A stretch of DNA of 64,000 bases, taken from NCBI RefSeq assembly GCF_963966145.1, contig NC_091053.1, positions 9,424,001 through 9,488,000 of the forward strand, in the 5' to 3' direction. Position numbers and translations under genes: made by a program. The notes beneath the pieces were generated by a model, which was not told the origin of the DNA, made no database searches, and saw only the letters and a program-made list of their open reading frames with translations. Below, in pieces: positions 22,106 through 31,146 of this stretch; position 1 is the first letter of the stretch, and each line of letters begins with the position of its first letter. This DNA is from Tenebrio molitor (taxonomy: Eukaryota > Arthropoda > Insecta > Coleoptera > Tenebrionidae).

Positions 22106-22709
22106 GAAGACATTCTTGTCACGCGGTGACGTCATGCGCGAGTTGGTTCAAAACTCGTCGCGTAACTGATCATATCTGGTTGTCTTAGTATCATGGCCGG
22201 GCCCAACTCGGACATCGGATTACAGGGCATTAACGCGCGGGCCCAACTCGGACACACCGACGGCGTCGATATTATTTTAAAAAGAGACATCCCATACACA
22301 ATAGTGCAGCTACTGCCACCATCGCAATCAAACTAGCCCACAACAACCTCACAATAATAAGTACACTCCTGGACAAAAAAAAAACCGGGACAGTTAAAAA
22401 AAGTGTTTTTTCTATTATTGATTCAAAAAATTGAAATTCACGCATAGTTATCGGTGCCTGAAGTGGGTCATTTTCTAACGTGTATTTCTTTTTGCATTGT
22501 TAGTAAGATCGAAACCATAGAAACCATACAAAACAGTGTGTGAAATGCGATTTCACGCACACGACTATTTCTGTGTTTCACTTCACGCACTGTATTTTAT
22601 TAGTTACCTAGCAACATGGTCACTGCATTGAAACTTCAGAGTTCCTTCAAAAATTTGAATTTTTAATTTCAATTTTTTGAATCAATTATAGAAAAAATAT
22701 TGTTTATAT

Positions 22710-22820
22710 TTCGTGCGTGAAGATGTTTTTGTGCATTCAAAGGCTTATACTGCCTCGACCTTCGTCTCGGCGTAAAAGACCTTTTCATGCACAAAAAACA
22801 CTCTCTTCACGCACTTAATA
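22710..22820. repeat. CGAG-loop hairpin H5
   Basis: Arms GTGCGTGAAGATGTTTTTGT and CACAAAAAACACTCTCTTCA pair. The apex at 22754-22769 is CTCGACCTTCGTCTCG, on the other strand CGAGACGAAGGTCGAG. Right flank AAAATAACTATTT matches the outer ends of other members in inverted form. Confidence 0.6.
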
Positions 22821-23049
22821 TAAAAATAACTATTTCCAATTCTATAATCAGTTTTACACAAGTCTATTGTTTTTAAATGTATCTAGGTGCTTTTTGCTAG
22901 GAACAATGGTGAACTTTGCAGAAAATGACTTTGTCGTTGTGCTGCAATAGATTTTTTACGTTTATTTTGATGAAATTCAAATTACTGTAGACATTTTGTT
23001 TAAATCATGCGGAAATGAGAGCCAAAAACATTGCAAAAGTGGTGACCCT

Positions 23050-24015
23050 GAATGAAGATAATCGCAGCGTACGGTACATTGCAAATTTGTGAATATTGCT
23101 AAAAGTAGCGTTCATGACGCTCTTGCAAGGTACCGTCAGACTGAGCAATACAATAGAAGCAGAAAACGCTCTAGAAATGAAGGCGATGAGCGTTTTTTAA
23201 CATTATCCATACTTCGGAACCACTCTTTAACGTCAATTGTTCTCGCTAGTCGTTTGTTAGAAGCTCGAGGAAGTCAATTTTTTTCATGAACTGCACGAAG
23301 GACCCTTCAAGAAAGTGATTTGAGTTCTCATAAGCCGGTATCATGCCACAATTAGCAGCAGATCTTTTAGTTAACAGAATGAGATTTGCGGAAAATCACA
23401 CAAATTGGACTAATTATACAGCAGTGGTCGTCAGTACTGTTTTCTGATGAGTCCCCGTTTTTGCTTAATTCAACAGACGGACCGAGCGTATATCGAGGAG
23501 ACCTGGAGAACGATTTGCACCTTGCTGCATTTCACCCAGAACACCTTTTGGTGGAGGTGGTGTAATGGTTTGGGCGGGTATTTCTTTTTACGAGAGCACC
23601 AAATTAATTTTCATTGAACTAGGAACCCTAACAGGAGACAGATACATACGACAGTGTTTGGAGGCTCATGTTGTCCCTTATGCCTCATTTGTTAGGGAGA
23701 ATTTCTTCTTTATGCACAATGTCCGCCCACATACTGCACGAATTGTTACAAATTACCTAGACGCTGTTAAAATTCCTCGTTTAGGGTGGCCCGCTCGAAG
23801 ACCTGACATGAATCCAATAGAACATGTATCGGGCACGTAAAAACGAAATGTTAAAAAAATGCAACCATTGCCAGAAGTCATTCAAGAGCTGAGAATAGCG
23901 TTGTATGAAGAATGGGAGCAAAATCCGCAAGAAGAGATTCAGCATGTTATTGAAAGCACGCCTAAACGTATCGAAACATTTGGCAGGTGTCGGGGAGGTA
24001 ATATCCTTCATTAAC
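23050..24015 (+). pseudogene. Tc1 (DD34E) transposase
   Basis: Helix-turn-helix residues NIAKSSVHDALARYRQTEQY open the recognisable part, then VLFSDESPFLL (first Asp), VYRG, VMVWAGISFYESTKLIFIE, GDRYIRQCLE, FFMHNVRPHTARIVTNYLD and WPARRPDMNPIEHV (Glu). The second catalytic Asp, normally in QDNARPHTA, is His here. Several frameshifts and stops (23288, 23440, 23840). Clearly a dead Tc1 gene. Confidence 0.88.
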
Positions 24016-24290
24016 ATTAGGTTAAAATTTTAAAAAAAGCAACAATTACGTTCGTTTAAAAATGTATTTGTTGTTTAATTTTCTCAAAAATGTTACGTTG
24101 TTTGTTACCTGTTTTACTTAATTTTCATTTCTGTCTTGTGATAAATTATATAAATAAAAGTTTTCTGGGTAGTATGACCTAATTTGCACCAAGAAGCAAG
24201 ATATACAAAAACATTATCTGATTGATGATTTAGTTGATATAAATGAGCATCGTATGCTTCGCTTACCACCTTACAATTGTCATATATAAT

Positions 24291-24895
24291 GGCGGCAGCG
24301 GAGTTCCTCCCGGCGGTCAGAAATTCTCAGGTCTTGTACCAGGTAGTGAGCGGTAAGGGATTAGCGCTGGTGATAAGAATGATCGGGTTGAGTGATCATT
24401 TTTATAATCCATGTTGGAAAAAAAATTTAGTTTAATTATTTCTTTAAAAGCGTCAGCATGGAAACTGAGTGAAAAAGTGCGAGATGTTTTCGAAAGTTTT
24501 TTTATTGCAAAAATAGATATACCTTGAGTTTTTTTTAATGACTAGATAATATTATTGTTTAATATAAAAACAGTGCTAGGCTTTGTCCTTTTCACAAAAA
24601 TAAAATTAACAGGGGGTTGAAAAATTAGCATGTAAAACCCTATGGCCAGTCTTAAAAAAAACTCACGGTATACTCATATCATGTACACAAATTTTAATTT
24701 AATAAAATTGTTTCTCCCTCTCATCAGTGTATTTATTGCCGATTTCAAGCAAAATACTCGCCATAATAATCTAGTCCGGCTACCACTCGTCGACTACCTA
24801 TCGCAGTAATCCCCGATAACCTCGGGAGGAACTCGTCCGTTAAAAAGGGTTATGCAGGTAAAGAAGTGACCACCGGGAGGAACTCGGTTACGCCC
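24291..24895. mobile_element. MULE derivative (MULE D), non-autonomous
   Basis: Ends GGCGGCAGCGGAGTTCCTCC and GGAGGAACTCGGTTACGCCC, with 8-base duplication TATATAAT (24283-24290, 24896-24903). Ends and subterminal sequence match the 4.3-kb MULE E at 58427-62744, including a remnant of its transposase start near 24460. It is an internally deleted derivative of that family. Confidence 0.9.
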
Positions 24896-24923
24896 TATAT
24901 AATATACCAAGCGACAGATTTAT

Positions 24924-25052
24924 TGCCGGAATTTTTTTCCAGCAGTCCTCACACACGAGTGTTTGTAGCAAGAAAATTACACGAGGGCGCCAGCCCGAGG
25001 GTAATTTTGAGCGACAAACACGAGTGTTGGACTGCAAGAAAAAATTTCTGGC
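24924..25052. repeat. CGAG-loop hairpin H6
   Basis: Long imperfect stem: GCCGGAATTTTTTTCCAGCA pairs with TGCAAGAAAAAATTTCTGGC, and ACGAGTGTTTGT pairs with ACAAACACGAGT only in part. The apex at 24982-24999 is CGAGGGCGCCAGCCCGAG. A second small palindrome (TTTTCCCTAGGGAAAA) follows near 25130. Confidence 0.6.
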
Positions 25053-25559
25053 GATATATATCTGTCCCGAGGTATATTCGGAAGAGAATCGCCCGAAAAA
25101 AATTTTTCCTAGGTCAATTATATCGGAAATTTTCCCTAGGGAAAATTTCCGCTTAATTAAATTGTGATTGGTTGCTATTTAAACAATTCGGAGTTGTGAT
25201 TTGTCAATATAAATCATGTGACATTTGAGGGCGATTCTCAGTAGAATCCCATTGAATTGGCTTGGGGTTTTCTAAAAAATTATTATACCAGCATGTACTG
25301 AATCAAAAACTGAAAAAGTAAAAAAAATGTGGTTAGAAACCATTTCTCATTTTACGCCTGAAATATGATGTAATAGTGTCAAACACTGTGAGCAAATCAT
25401 TAACAGGATTGGAAAAAAAAGTTAATGGGAAATGCATCAATTGATGACATGCCCCCGTTTATAATACAGGTAGCAGCAGATTCAGATTAAGACGTGGAAG
25501 ATAATGACGAAAATCTGGAAAATGAAGTTGTTTAATTTTTTACGCACAACTGTATTAGA

Positions 25560-25712
25560 AAAGTTGGTTTACATCTTAGTTACTATGAACGAAACTTCAA
25601 AGTTCGGTGTTTCTGCCTCCCACGCTCTGACCTCTTTGTCTATTAAACGGAATAATGTATAACCCCCACTCTCTCTTATGTTGTCATCGATGCGTTACAC
25701 GCTCGAAGTGGG
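25560..25712. other. No gene recognised
   Basis: Nothing identifiable. Confidence 0.3.
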
Positions 25713-25956
25713 ACTAGTCTGCCCAACGATATTTTGCGTTTATGACTTTAATCCCCTGTTAACTTTTACCAATCATTATGAGGGTTCACCGCAGGATGTC
25801 ATAAATCTGTTTGTTTAAAAAATTTACCTAATGCAACCCTGGCTGTGCCTGCCATCGTGCAGCTGTGTCGGTCATTAGATTTTACCTACTTTCATGGCCG
25901 GATCACTGTAAAGTACTTTAAAAAGCAAAATCATAAACGCAAAATATCTGGGCGGA
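25713..25956. mobile_element. Inverted-repeat MITE
   Basis: GATATTTTGCGTTTATGA near the left end and TCATAAACGCAAAATATC near the right, with GCCCA/TGGGC tips. Non-coding. The target duplication is unclear. Confidence 0.65.
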
Positions 25957-26072
25957 TGAAACTCCGCACAGGTCCCTAACCAGATAGGCCAACTCGACAC
26001 TAAGCGCCCACTCACTACCTGTCTATATGATGCCCCCTAATAGAGGGTCTTTTCCGCATCAACCATTGCTTA

Positions 26073-26311
26073 TAAAGTGCGTCTATCGATATTTTGAAAC
26101 GACTTTTTAAACACTAGTTAACATTTTGGGTCGTTTATGATGGTCTCATTACTAGGGGATTATTTACCTACCCTGTAACAAAAACTCTCGATGGTACCTG
26201 CGGATTATTGAGAATCGGTTACTCACTACTTTTACGACAATCTTTGTTAGCCGGCAATAAACCACTGAAGGAAGCAAAAGGTCGTTTCAAAATATCGATA
26301 GACGGACTTTA
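26073..26311. mobile_element. GTAAAGTGCG MITE, copy 2 (uninterrupted)
   Basis: TAAAGTGCGTCTATCGATAT to ATATCGATAGACGGACTTTA. It gives the empty version of the copy at 17713-18894 and thereby defines the MULE B insertion there. Confidence 0.85.
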
Positions 26312-26640
26312 ACACCCCTATAACCACAGGTACAATTTTGGTGTACTGCTTTTCCGCACTAGGAGTTCGAGAAATTAAGAAATTGCCAAATCCTTCTACC
26401 ATACGCACCCAAATATTAATATTTTTGTAAAAACTCTTCTTGGGTATCAATGTTTTATATACATAAAAATTCAGAGTATTAGAATTAGTAAAAGAAGTGG
26501 AGAAATTTGTATCTCAGAAAATATTTGAATATGATAATTGTCAAATATCACAATATGATTATGAAAAATCTATTTCATATAGATATAAGATTAATAATTA
26601 ATTAGTAGTCTTGTAGTTAATATTTAATTGTAAATGTTCT
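26312..26640. other. No gene recognised
   Basis: AT-rich, no motif recognised. Confidence 0.35.
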
Positions 26641-26642
26641 AT

Positions 26643-26876
26643 AGGCAGAATATAGCCTAACGGAGTCCGTTTCGAGTCCGTTTCGGCTCAGGGACGCGAG
26701 GGTCGCGGGTTCAATTCCGGCCCAGGGCAAAATTTAAAAAAAAAGGCTATATTCTGTCTCGTGATTCGGAAGTCACGTTAAGCCATTGGTCCCAGTCTAT
26801 TGAGTTGGTCATCATGCCCCTCATAGATTTGTAAACCAGTCCTAGACTGTGTAACACAATTTTTTTTTTTTTTTAT
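26643..26876 (+). mobile_element. tRNA-derived SINE
   Basis: Internal RNA polymerase III promoter: A box TAGCCTAACGG (26653-26663) and B box GGTTCAATTCC (26708-26718) in a tRNA-like head, followed by an unrelated body with CACGTTAAGCCATTGGTCCC and a run of T near 26865. It is not a tRNA gene: the acceptor strands of a tRNA do not pair. Instead CAGAATATAGCC at the 5' end pairs with GGCTATATTCTG downstream, an extended closing stem. Confidence 0.75.
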
Positions 26877-26892
26877 TATAAAATATGTATAT

Positions 26893-27010
26893 TAAAGAAC
26901 GAGTTTTATAAGGGTTGATTTGACGCACGAGTCCCAAGTGTAGAAAACGACCCGTAGGGGAATTTTGTATGGGACGAGTACGCCAATGCCCTTATAAAAC
27001 GAGTTTTTTA
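26893..27010. repeat. CGAG-type hairpin H7, degenerate
   Basis: AAAGAACGAGTTTTATAAGG pairs with CCTTATAAAACGAGTTTTTT. The apex (CGACCCGTAGGGG, 26948-26960) is a worn version of the class motif. The downstream 100 bases resemble those after H1 and H10. Confidence 0.55.
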
Positions 27011-27410
27011 TGTTATTTTTAGAACTTGCACCCTTGTTTTAATTTTTAAATAAAAAAATTAAATTTTCTAATTCTAGGGAATTCTGTATTAGTTGGTAAT
27101 TCAAGCTAACGGATGCAACTACATCTGCAACATATGTTAAAAAGTAGAGTTTGAACATTAATTTTGGAAGTTTTTTGGTGGAAATGACAGTAATACACTG
27201 AAATATTGATAACATTTTTCTTAGAGATCTATTAAACTACGAGTGCTTTAAGAGAAAGCCATAAACGACTCCAAATTGAATACAATAATAGACCTATTAA
27301 AGACGCAGATTCTAAAAAAAGTATTTCCTCATCTCATTTTATAATCCCTGATATATTCCCGCAAGAACTCTAGTCACTGGCTGCGATATTAAAGAGGGAC
27401 CGTCCCAGGT
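27011..27410. other. No gene; possible tail of the H7 repeat
   Basis: A GGGAATTCTGTATTAGTTGG stretch near 27078 resembles the tail after the hairpin at 54602. Otherwise nothing. Confidence 0.35.
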
Positions 27411-27414
27411 AGAC

Positions 27415-27540
27415 AGTGCCGAGTTGGCTTGACCGCGGTGCCGACTTGGCCGGTTGTCCATGGGCTACCGGTGCCGAGATGGCCTGTTGTACTTTATTGC
27501 AAATTTTACCTAGGTATAATAAAGTGCCGAGTTGGCGTCC
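27415..27540. repeat. Dispersed GTGCCGAGTTGGC words
   Basis: Four copies of GTGCCGA(G/C)(T/A)TGGC in 126 bases within a GC-rich stretch ending near 27600. The word resembles the CCGAGTTGGGCCC repeats of MULE C ends, so this may be a subterminal array of another MULE; no partner was found. Confidence 0.5.
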
Positions 27541-27688
27541 GCCCGCACCGGTCGGGCACAGGTGGCACAGGTAATCTGGACGGGCGGCGCGGCGCCCGGT
27601 AGGTAATCCTTAGAAAAGTTTGTAGCATGTCAAAAGCCAAGATTTTAAGTTTATTAAACGTTTTGAAACTACATATTTTAATAGTATA

Positions 27689-29050
27689 CGGTGTCCCAGA
27701 ACTCGCGCCCCAGAGAAAAAAAGGGGAAATCTTCATAAAAGAACAAATAAATAATCCAAATGAATTTTTTTTTTATCTTGAACGGTATTCAAGAAGAGAA
27801 CAGTTTAATTCGACCAATCAAAGCATTTTAGGCCATCCAGGTCTATTTCCCGTAATTGTTGCTAGGTTGCATATTTTATTACGTTTTCAATAAACTGACC
27901 GGCTATGAAACTTTTGAGAAACGTCAGTGTCAAAATTTCATTCAAATCACTTCAAATCGCTTTAGTACCGCCGTCGTGGTCAACCGCGCTCTTTTATCAT
28001 ATATTCTGCAGCGGATTATGTGGAAATGTTGATAATTTACGGAGAATGTGGAAATGAAGTAAATCCACATGCTCTATTTTCAAGAGCATTTCGGTAACGA
28101 TTTTATATAAATTTGTGGGCTGGTCTATTAGGGAATCGTGTGGTATGTCTTCAACAGAAATTAGTTTACATGTCAGCTAACTTCCCTCTTTAGGTAGGAT
28201 CTTTTGAATTTGCTGCACGGTAAGCGCCAGACATTCACCCAGAATTTTGAATGGAGAATTTTTGAACGCAGAACTTCCCAATTTGCTTGAAGACATTCCA
28301 CTTCTTTTTTGTGCTCCCGGCTAGTTTCAACACGACAGCGCACTATCACACTTCAGTCGACAAGTTCGAGAAATTTTGGATCAACAGTATCCTCTTCGAT
28401 TGATAAGTTGTGGTGGTCCACGACACTGGTCTGTGCGGTCCTATTGCCTTACTGCTACAGGAGAACAATTCAAAAGTTGCGTTCAGGAAGCTTTTGCCAC
28501 AATTACTCCTGAAATGGTTACGAATTCTAAACTGAGTCTTTTGCGACTGGCACGGTTATGCCTGCAAATGAATGGTGGCCATTTTGAGCACTTCCTCTGA
28601 TTGTATTTATTTTTCGTTTCATAATCCCTTTTGGCTTGTGTTATACGTTTTCTTCCTGTTTTGTACGATAAGCTCACGTGCATTAGAATAAACAAGGTTG
28701 TTTTCAGAACCGCCAGTTGTTGTTTTATTTAAAAAAATAAAAACACAGATTCATGTGATCGATGGCGAATGTGACATCTTGAATGACATCTGCCTTAACC
28801 TAACATGTTGATGTTGACACTTTAGCGGAGATGTCATTCTGACATTATTTAATTGTGACAATTTATAAACTTAGCAACCGATTTTATTCACATTAACACC
28901 TCAGAGTTCCCTTTCTGGAATTGGTGGATCTTAGATATATCACAACTCTCTTATGCAAGCCATTAATTGTTCTTCGTTTGCATTTTTAGAATCGAGATTG
29001 TCGTCGGCATTTGTCTGTTTTCTCTGGGGCGCGAGTTCTGGGACAGCCTG
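27689..29050 (+). mobile_element. Mariner-like (DUF4817-type) element
   Basis: Ends near GGTGTCCCAGAACTCGCGCC and GGCGCGAGTTCTGGGACAGC, with TA on both sides (27687-27688, 29051-29052). The interior holds the remains of the transposase at 28003-28602. Confidence 0.85.
28003..28602 (+). pseudogene. DUF4817 mariner-like transposase, internally deleted
   Basis: SAADYVEMLIIYGECGNEVN at 28003-28080 is the DUF4817 N-terminal helix-turn-helix motif. Near 28260 the frames give ELPNLLEDIP, then FQHDSALSHFSRQVREILDQ (catalytic HDGAPAH region, with the Asp kept), SCGGPRHWSV and finally LRLARLCLQMNGGHFEHFL. Most of the middle is deleted and the RSPDLTP block is lost. Confidence 0.8.
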
Positions 29051-29056
29051 TATTAT

Positions 29057-29171
29057 GTTATCAGGAGCAAAAATGAAGTTTTATGTGCTGCGGCTGATAG
29101 ATTGACTGCCGAACGCAGTGAGGCAGACAAACCAGCCAAAGCACATAAAACCTTTTTGAGCTCCGAATAAC
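29057..29171. repeat. CGAG-type hairpin H8
   Basis: GTTATCAGGAGC and GCTCCGAATAAC close a stem that continues through GTTTTATGTGCT/AGCACATAAAAC and GACTGCC/GGCAGAC. The apex is CGAACGCAGTGAGG (29110-29123). Right flank TATACTATTTTTT matches H10. Confidence 0.6.
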
Positions 29172-29253
29172 ATATACTATTTTTTCTTCAAACCTTCGTA
29201 ACAAATTATTTAAGACATGTTAAGAAACCAGGTAGGAATTTCAAATGATTTAG

Positions 29254-29504
29254 TGTTAAATCGATCGCCCCTTTATTTCCTAATATGGACATTACTCCAG
29301 TTGCGGATGTATGTTACGTATTCGTCGTCATCGGCCGTCGGATGAGTCATGCTGACCGTTGTGCTTTTTTGCCTTTTTTTGGATTTGATATTAGTGTTTA
29401 AGTTAGTCGGAAATAAGCCTCCGTAAGGTCGGGTTGTTGATTGGGATTGTTAATTGTTATAATCACAAATAAAAAGTGTTTGGCATTCGGTGTGAGTTTT
29501 AATA
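29254..29504 (+). repeat. 5' LTR of Gypsy 1
   Basis: Starts TGTTAAATCGATCG, ends GAGTTTTAATA, with an AATAAAAAG polyadenylation signal 35 bases before the end. TGGGATCGTACCC at 29514 is the likely primer-binding site. Confidence 0.9.
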
Positions 29505-29559
29505 ATTCAGAAGTGGGATCGTACCCAAGTGCAAAAGGTGTAAAAAGTGAAAAATAATT

Positions 29560-31137
29560 ATGGAACGAAGAAAGAAAGCTAATCGCAATCCTAAGCAAGT
29601 TGTCGAAAGAGAAGCCGAAAATGAATCAGACTCCACGGATAGAGAAGATGATTCACCTGAACAATTGGCAAAGAAAAGGAGAATCGAAGAAATCATTAGG
29701 AAAAAGGTTGAAGGAGTGTTAAATCGAATACACCCGTCTACGTCTCAACCTGAACCGCCACCGAGAGCCAGCACACATAATCCAAAAGCAGCCGAGATCA
29801 TCCCATTATTTGATCCTGAAATGAGTGAAATAACATCAGGAAATTGGCTCAGTAAGATCGACCAATTGGGCTTTATTCACGGATGGGATGATGAAGCAAA
29901 AGCATTTTATATGCAAGCCATGCTGGCCGGAATAGCGAGACTCTGGTACAATGGGTTGAAAGAATACAACAAAACATGGGATGACTGGAAACAAGCGCTT
30001 CTTAACGCCTTTCCGTCACACGAATATTTCATTGACAATTTGAAAAAGCTGCTTGCAAGAAAAAAATTGTCGACTGAAACCATGATGAACTATTATTACT
30101 CCAAATGCAGTTTAATTAGAAAGTGCGAAATATCTGATAGCAACGCAGTGTCGTGTGTTATTGATGGGCTACCTGCTGAATTCCAAGGAACAGCAAAATC
30201 AGGAAATTTTAAGAATCCCCAGGACTTATATAAGGGATTCCTCTGCAAGATCGACGTACCTGTACCGATGAAAACGGATGATGTCGCGCGCAAACCCCTG
30301 AAATGCGACGTATGCCATAAATCCGGACATACGTCAAGGACTTGCTACTTTCGCACTGAAAATTCAAGGACCGGTGATGTCTCCAAGAACAGGCCTGTTT
30401 TCCACAAGCCGAAGGAGTGCACACATTGTGGGAAGACAGGACATGAACGAGACAACTGCTGGCATCTGAATCCTGCCAAGGTTCATCTATTGCAAAGGCA
30501 AGTGAATAATCCTATTTATAACATTCATTGCAAAGGTTTTATTGATACAGGTAGTCAAGTAAACCTAGCTCACACGTCACTATTAAATAAGTTAAACTTA
30601 GAGCTCAAACCATCAAACATTTTAATAAAAGGGATAGGAAACGAAACGATTATGCCGAAAGGCATGGATCACGTTTTGTTTGGTTTTGAGAGTTTTTCTG
30701 TCAGTTCAGACGTGCATTTTGTCGATGCCAATATGGGCGATATTGAAGTAATAATTGGACAACTGATTATCAATAATAGGGAATTATCGCTAAAAATTCA
30801 GGGTCAAAATTTGGTCTTAGAAAAATTAACACAAATCAAAAAATACCCTATTGAGCTAAAAGAATCTGTTTGCATATGCCCCAGTAAAACCGCGCTAATA
30901 CACGTAAAACCAATAAATCATTCCCCAAACCGATGTTTATTAGTGAAAGCTAAAAATGTAGAATTTCCGGAGCGCTACAATATTTTAAGCACGGTGATAA
31001 GAACTTCTGACGATTCTCTTACCGTTACTAACACAGGATCACAAAATATGTGTTGGGAGAAAGGGCGTATTATCACTAGAGCGATCGATTATGTCGAATC
31101 GGACCTAAAAACAACTAACCACTCCGACTGTAAATAA
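29560..31137 (+). CDS. Gypsy 1 Gag-protease
   Basis: Open for 525 codons from ATG 29560. A charged N-terminus is followed by a retrotransposon capsid domain (residues about 100-225, including AKAFYMQAMLAGIARLWYNG and WDDWKQALLNAFPS). Two CCHC knuckles that bind RNA start near residues 249 (CDVCHKSGHTSRTC) and 287 (CTHCGKTGHERDNC). A retropepsin-like active site DTGS lies near residue 329 with the flap region beyond. The frame is undamaged. Pol follows after a short gap in another frame, suggesting ribosomal frameshifting or reinitiation. Confidence 0.88.
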   Translation: MERRKKANRNPKQVVEREAENESDSTDREDDSPEQLAKKRRIEEIIRKKVEGVLNRIHPSTSQPEPPPRASTHNPKAAEIIPLFDPEMSEITSGNWLSKIDQLGFIHGWDDEAKAFYMQAMLAGIARLWYNGLKEYNKTWDDWKQALLNAFPSHEYFIDNLKKLLARKKLSTETMMNYYYSKCSLIRKCEISDSNAVSCVIDGLPAEFQGTAKSGNFKNPQDLYKGFLCKIDVPVPMKTDDVARKPLKCDVCHKSGHTSRTCYFRTENSRTGDVSKNRPVFHKPKECTHCGKTGHERDNCWHLNPAKVHLLQRQVNNPIYNIHCKGFIDTGSQVNLAHTSLLNKLNLELKPSNILIKGIGNETIMPKGMDHVLFGFESFSVSSDVHFVDANMGDIEVIIGQLIINNRELSLKIQGQNLVLEKLTQIKKYPIELKESVCICPSKTALIHVKPINHSPNRCLLVKAKNVEFPERYNILSTVIRTSDDSLTVTNTGSQNMCWEKGRIITRAIDYVESDLKTTNHSDCK

Positions 31138-31146
31138 ATTCTCTCG

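Larger units (their letters stand above)
20124..22195. mobile_element. P-element-like transposon with THAP exon
   Basis: Ends CATGATACTAAGACAACCA and TGGTTGTCTTAGTATCATG are perfect inverted repeats. The first bases match the CATGATG tip of Drosophila P elements. A GC-rich 9-base duplication GCCGGGCCC borders it (20115-20123, 22196-22204); classical P elements make 8. A THAP-type first exon lies at 20780. The rest is AT-rich and holds at least three MITEs; no transposase core is visible. It sits in a subterminal repeat of MULE C. Confidence 0.75.
19184..22258 (+). mobile_element. MULE C, hosting a P-like element
   Basis: Flanked by the 9-base duplication GACGGCGTC (19175-19183 and 22259-22267). 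Ends GGGCGTATCCGAGTTGGGCC and GGCCCAACTCGGACACACC form an inverted repeat. The interior keeps a FLYWCH-type N-terminus (19384-19710) and near its right end a 2.1-kb P-like transposon is inserted. The rest of the transposase has been lost. Confidence 0.85.
19069..22345 (+). pseudogene. Non-LTR endonuclease relic, split by MULE C
   Basis: SET, then SDKITIEGYNILRKERDTNT lies before 19175. GVDIILKRDIPY and TATIAIKLAHNNLTIIS follow after 22258, ending at the Tc1 element at 22364. These are the ISET, Y.i.R.DR, GGGvailiK and iiS blocks of the AP-type endonuclease of Jockey-like elements. Removing MULE C with one GACGGCGTC copy joins RGDGVDIIL in frame. Frameshifts near 19095 remain. Confidence 0.7.
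22364..24175 (+). mobile_element. Tc1 element, inactive
   Basis: Left end CACTCCTGGACAAAAAAAAA follows a TA in the non-LTR relic (AAGTA). The interior is a Tc1-type transposase gene. The right tip is degenerate (TTTTCTGGGTAGTATGA near 24165), so the end is approximate. A CGAG-loop hairpin (22710-22820) is inserted upstream of the gene. Confidence 0.7.
24190..25556 (+). pseudogene. Sailor-like transposase relic 2, split twice
   Basis: LIDDLVDINEHRMLRLPPYNC precedes 24283. After two insertions the frame resumes near 25237 with NPIELAWGFLKNYYTSMY, then degraded C-terminal sequence (VKKMWLETISHFTPE, CVKHCEQI by family pattern) to about 25556. The catalytic Glu is in NPIEL. The interruptions are MULE D (24291-24895) and a hairpin-bearing segment (24904-25230). 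Only the C-terminal third of the family is present. Confidence 0.7.

Noticed and set aside
26648..26730. tRNA gene
   Set aside because: A and B boxes are good, but the acceptor stem does not pair and no anticodon arm can be built; a SINE head fits better.
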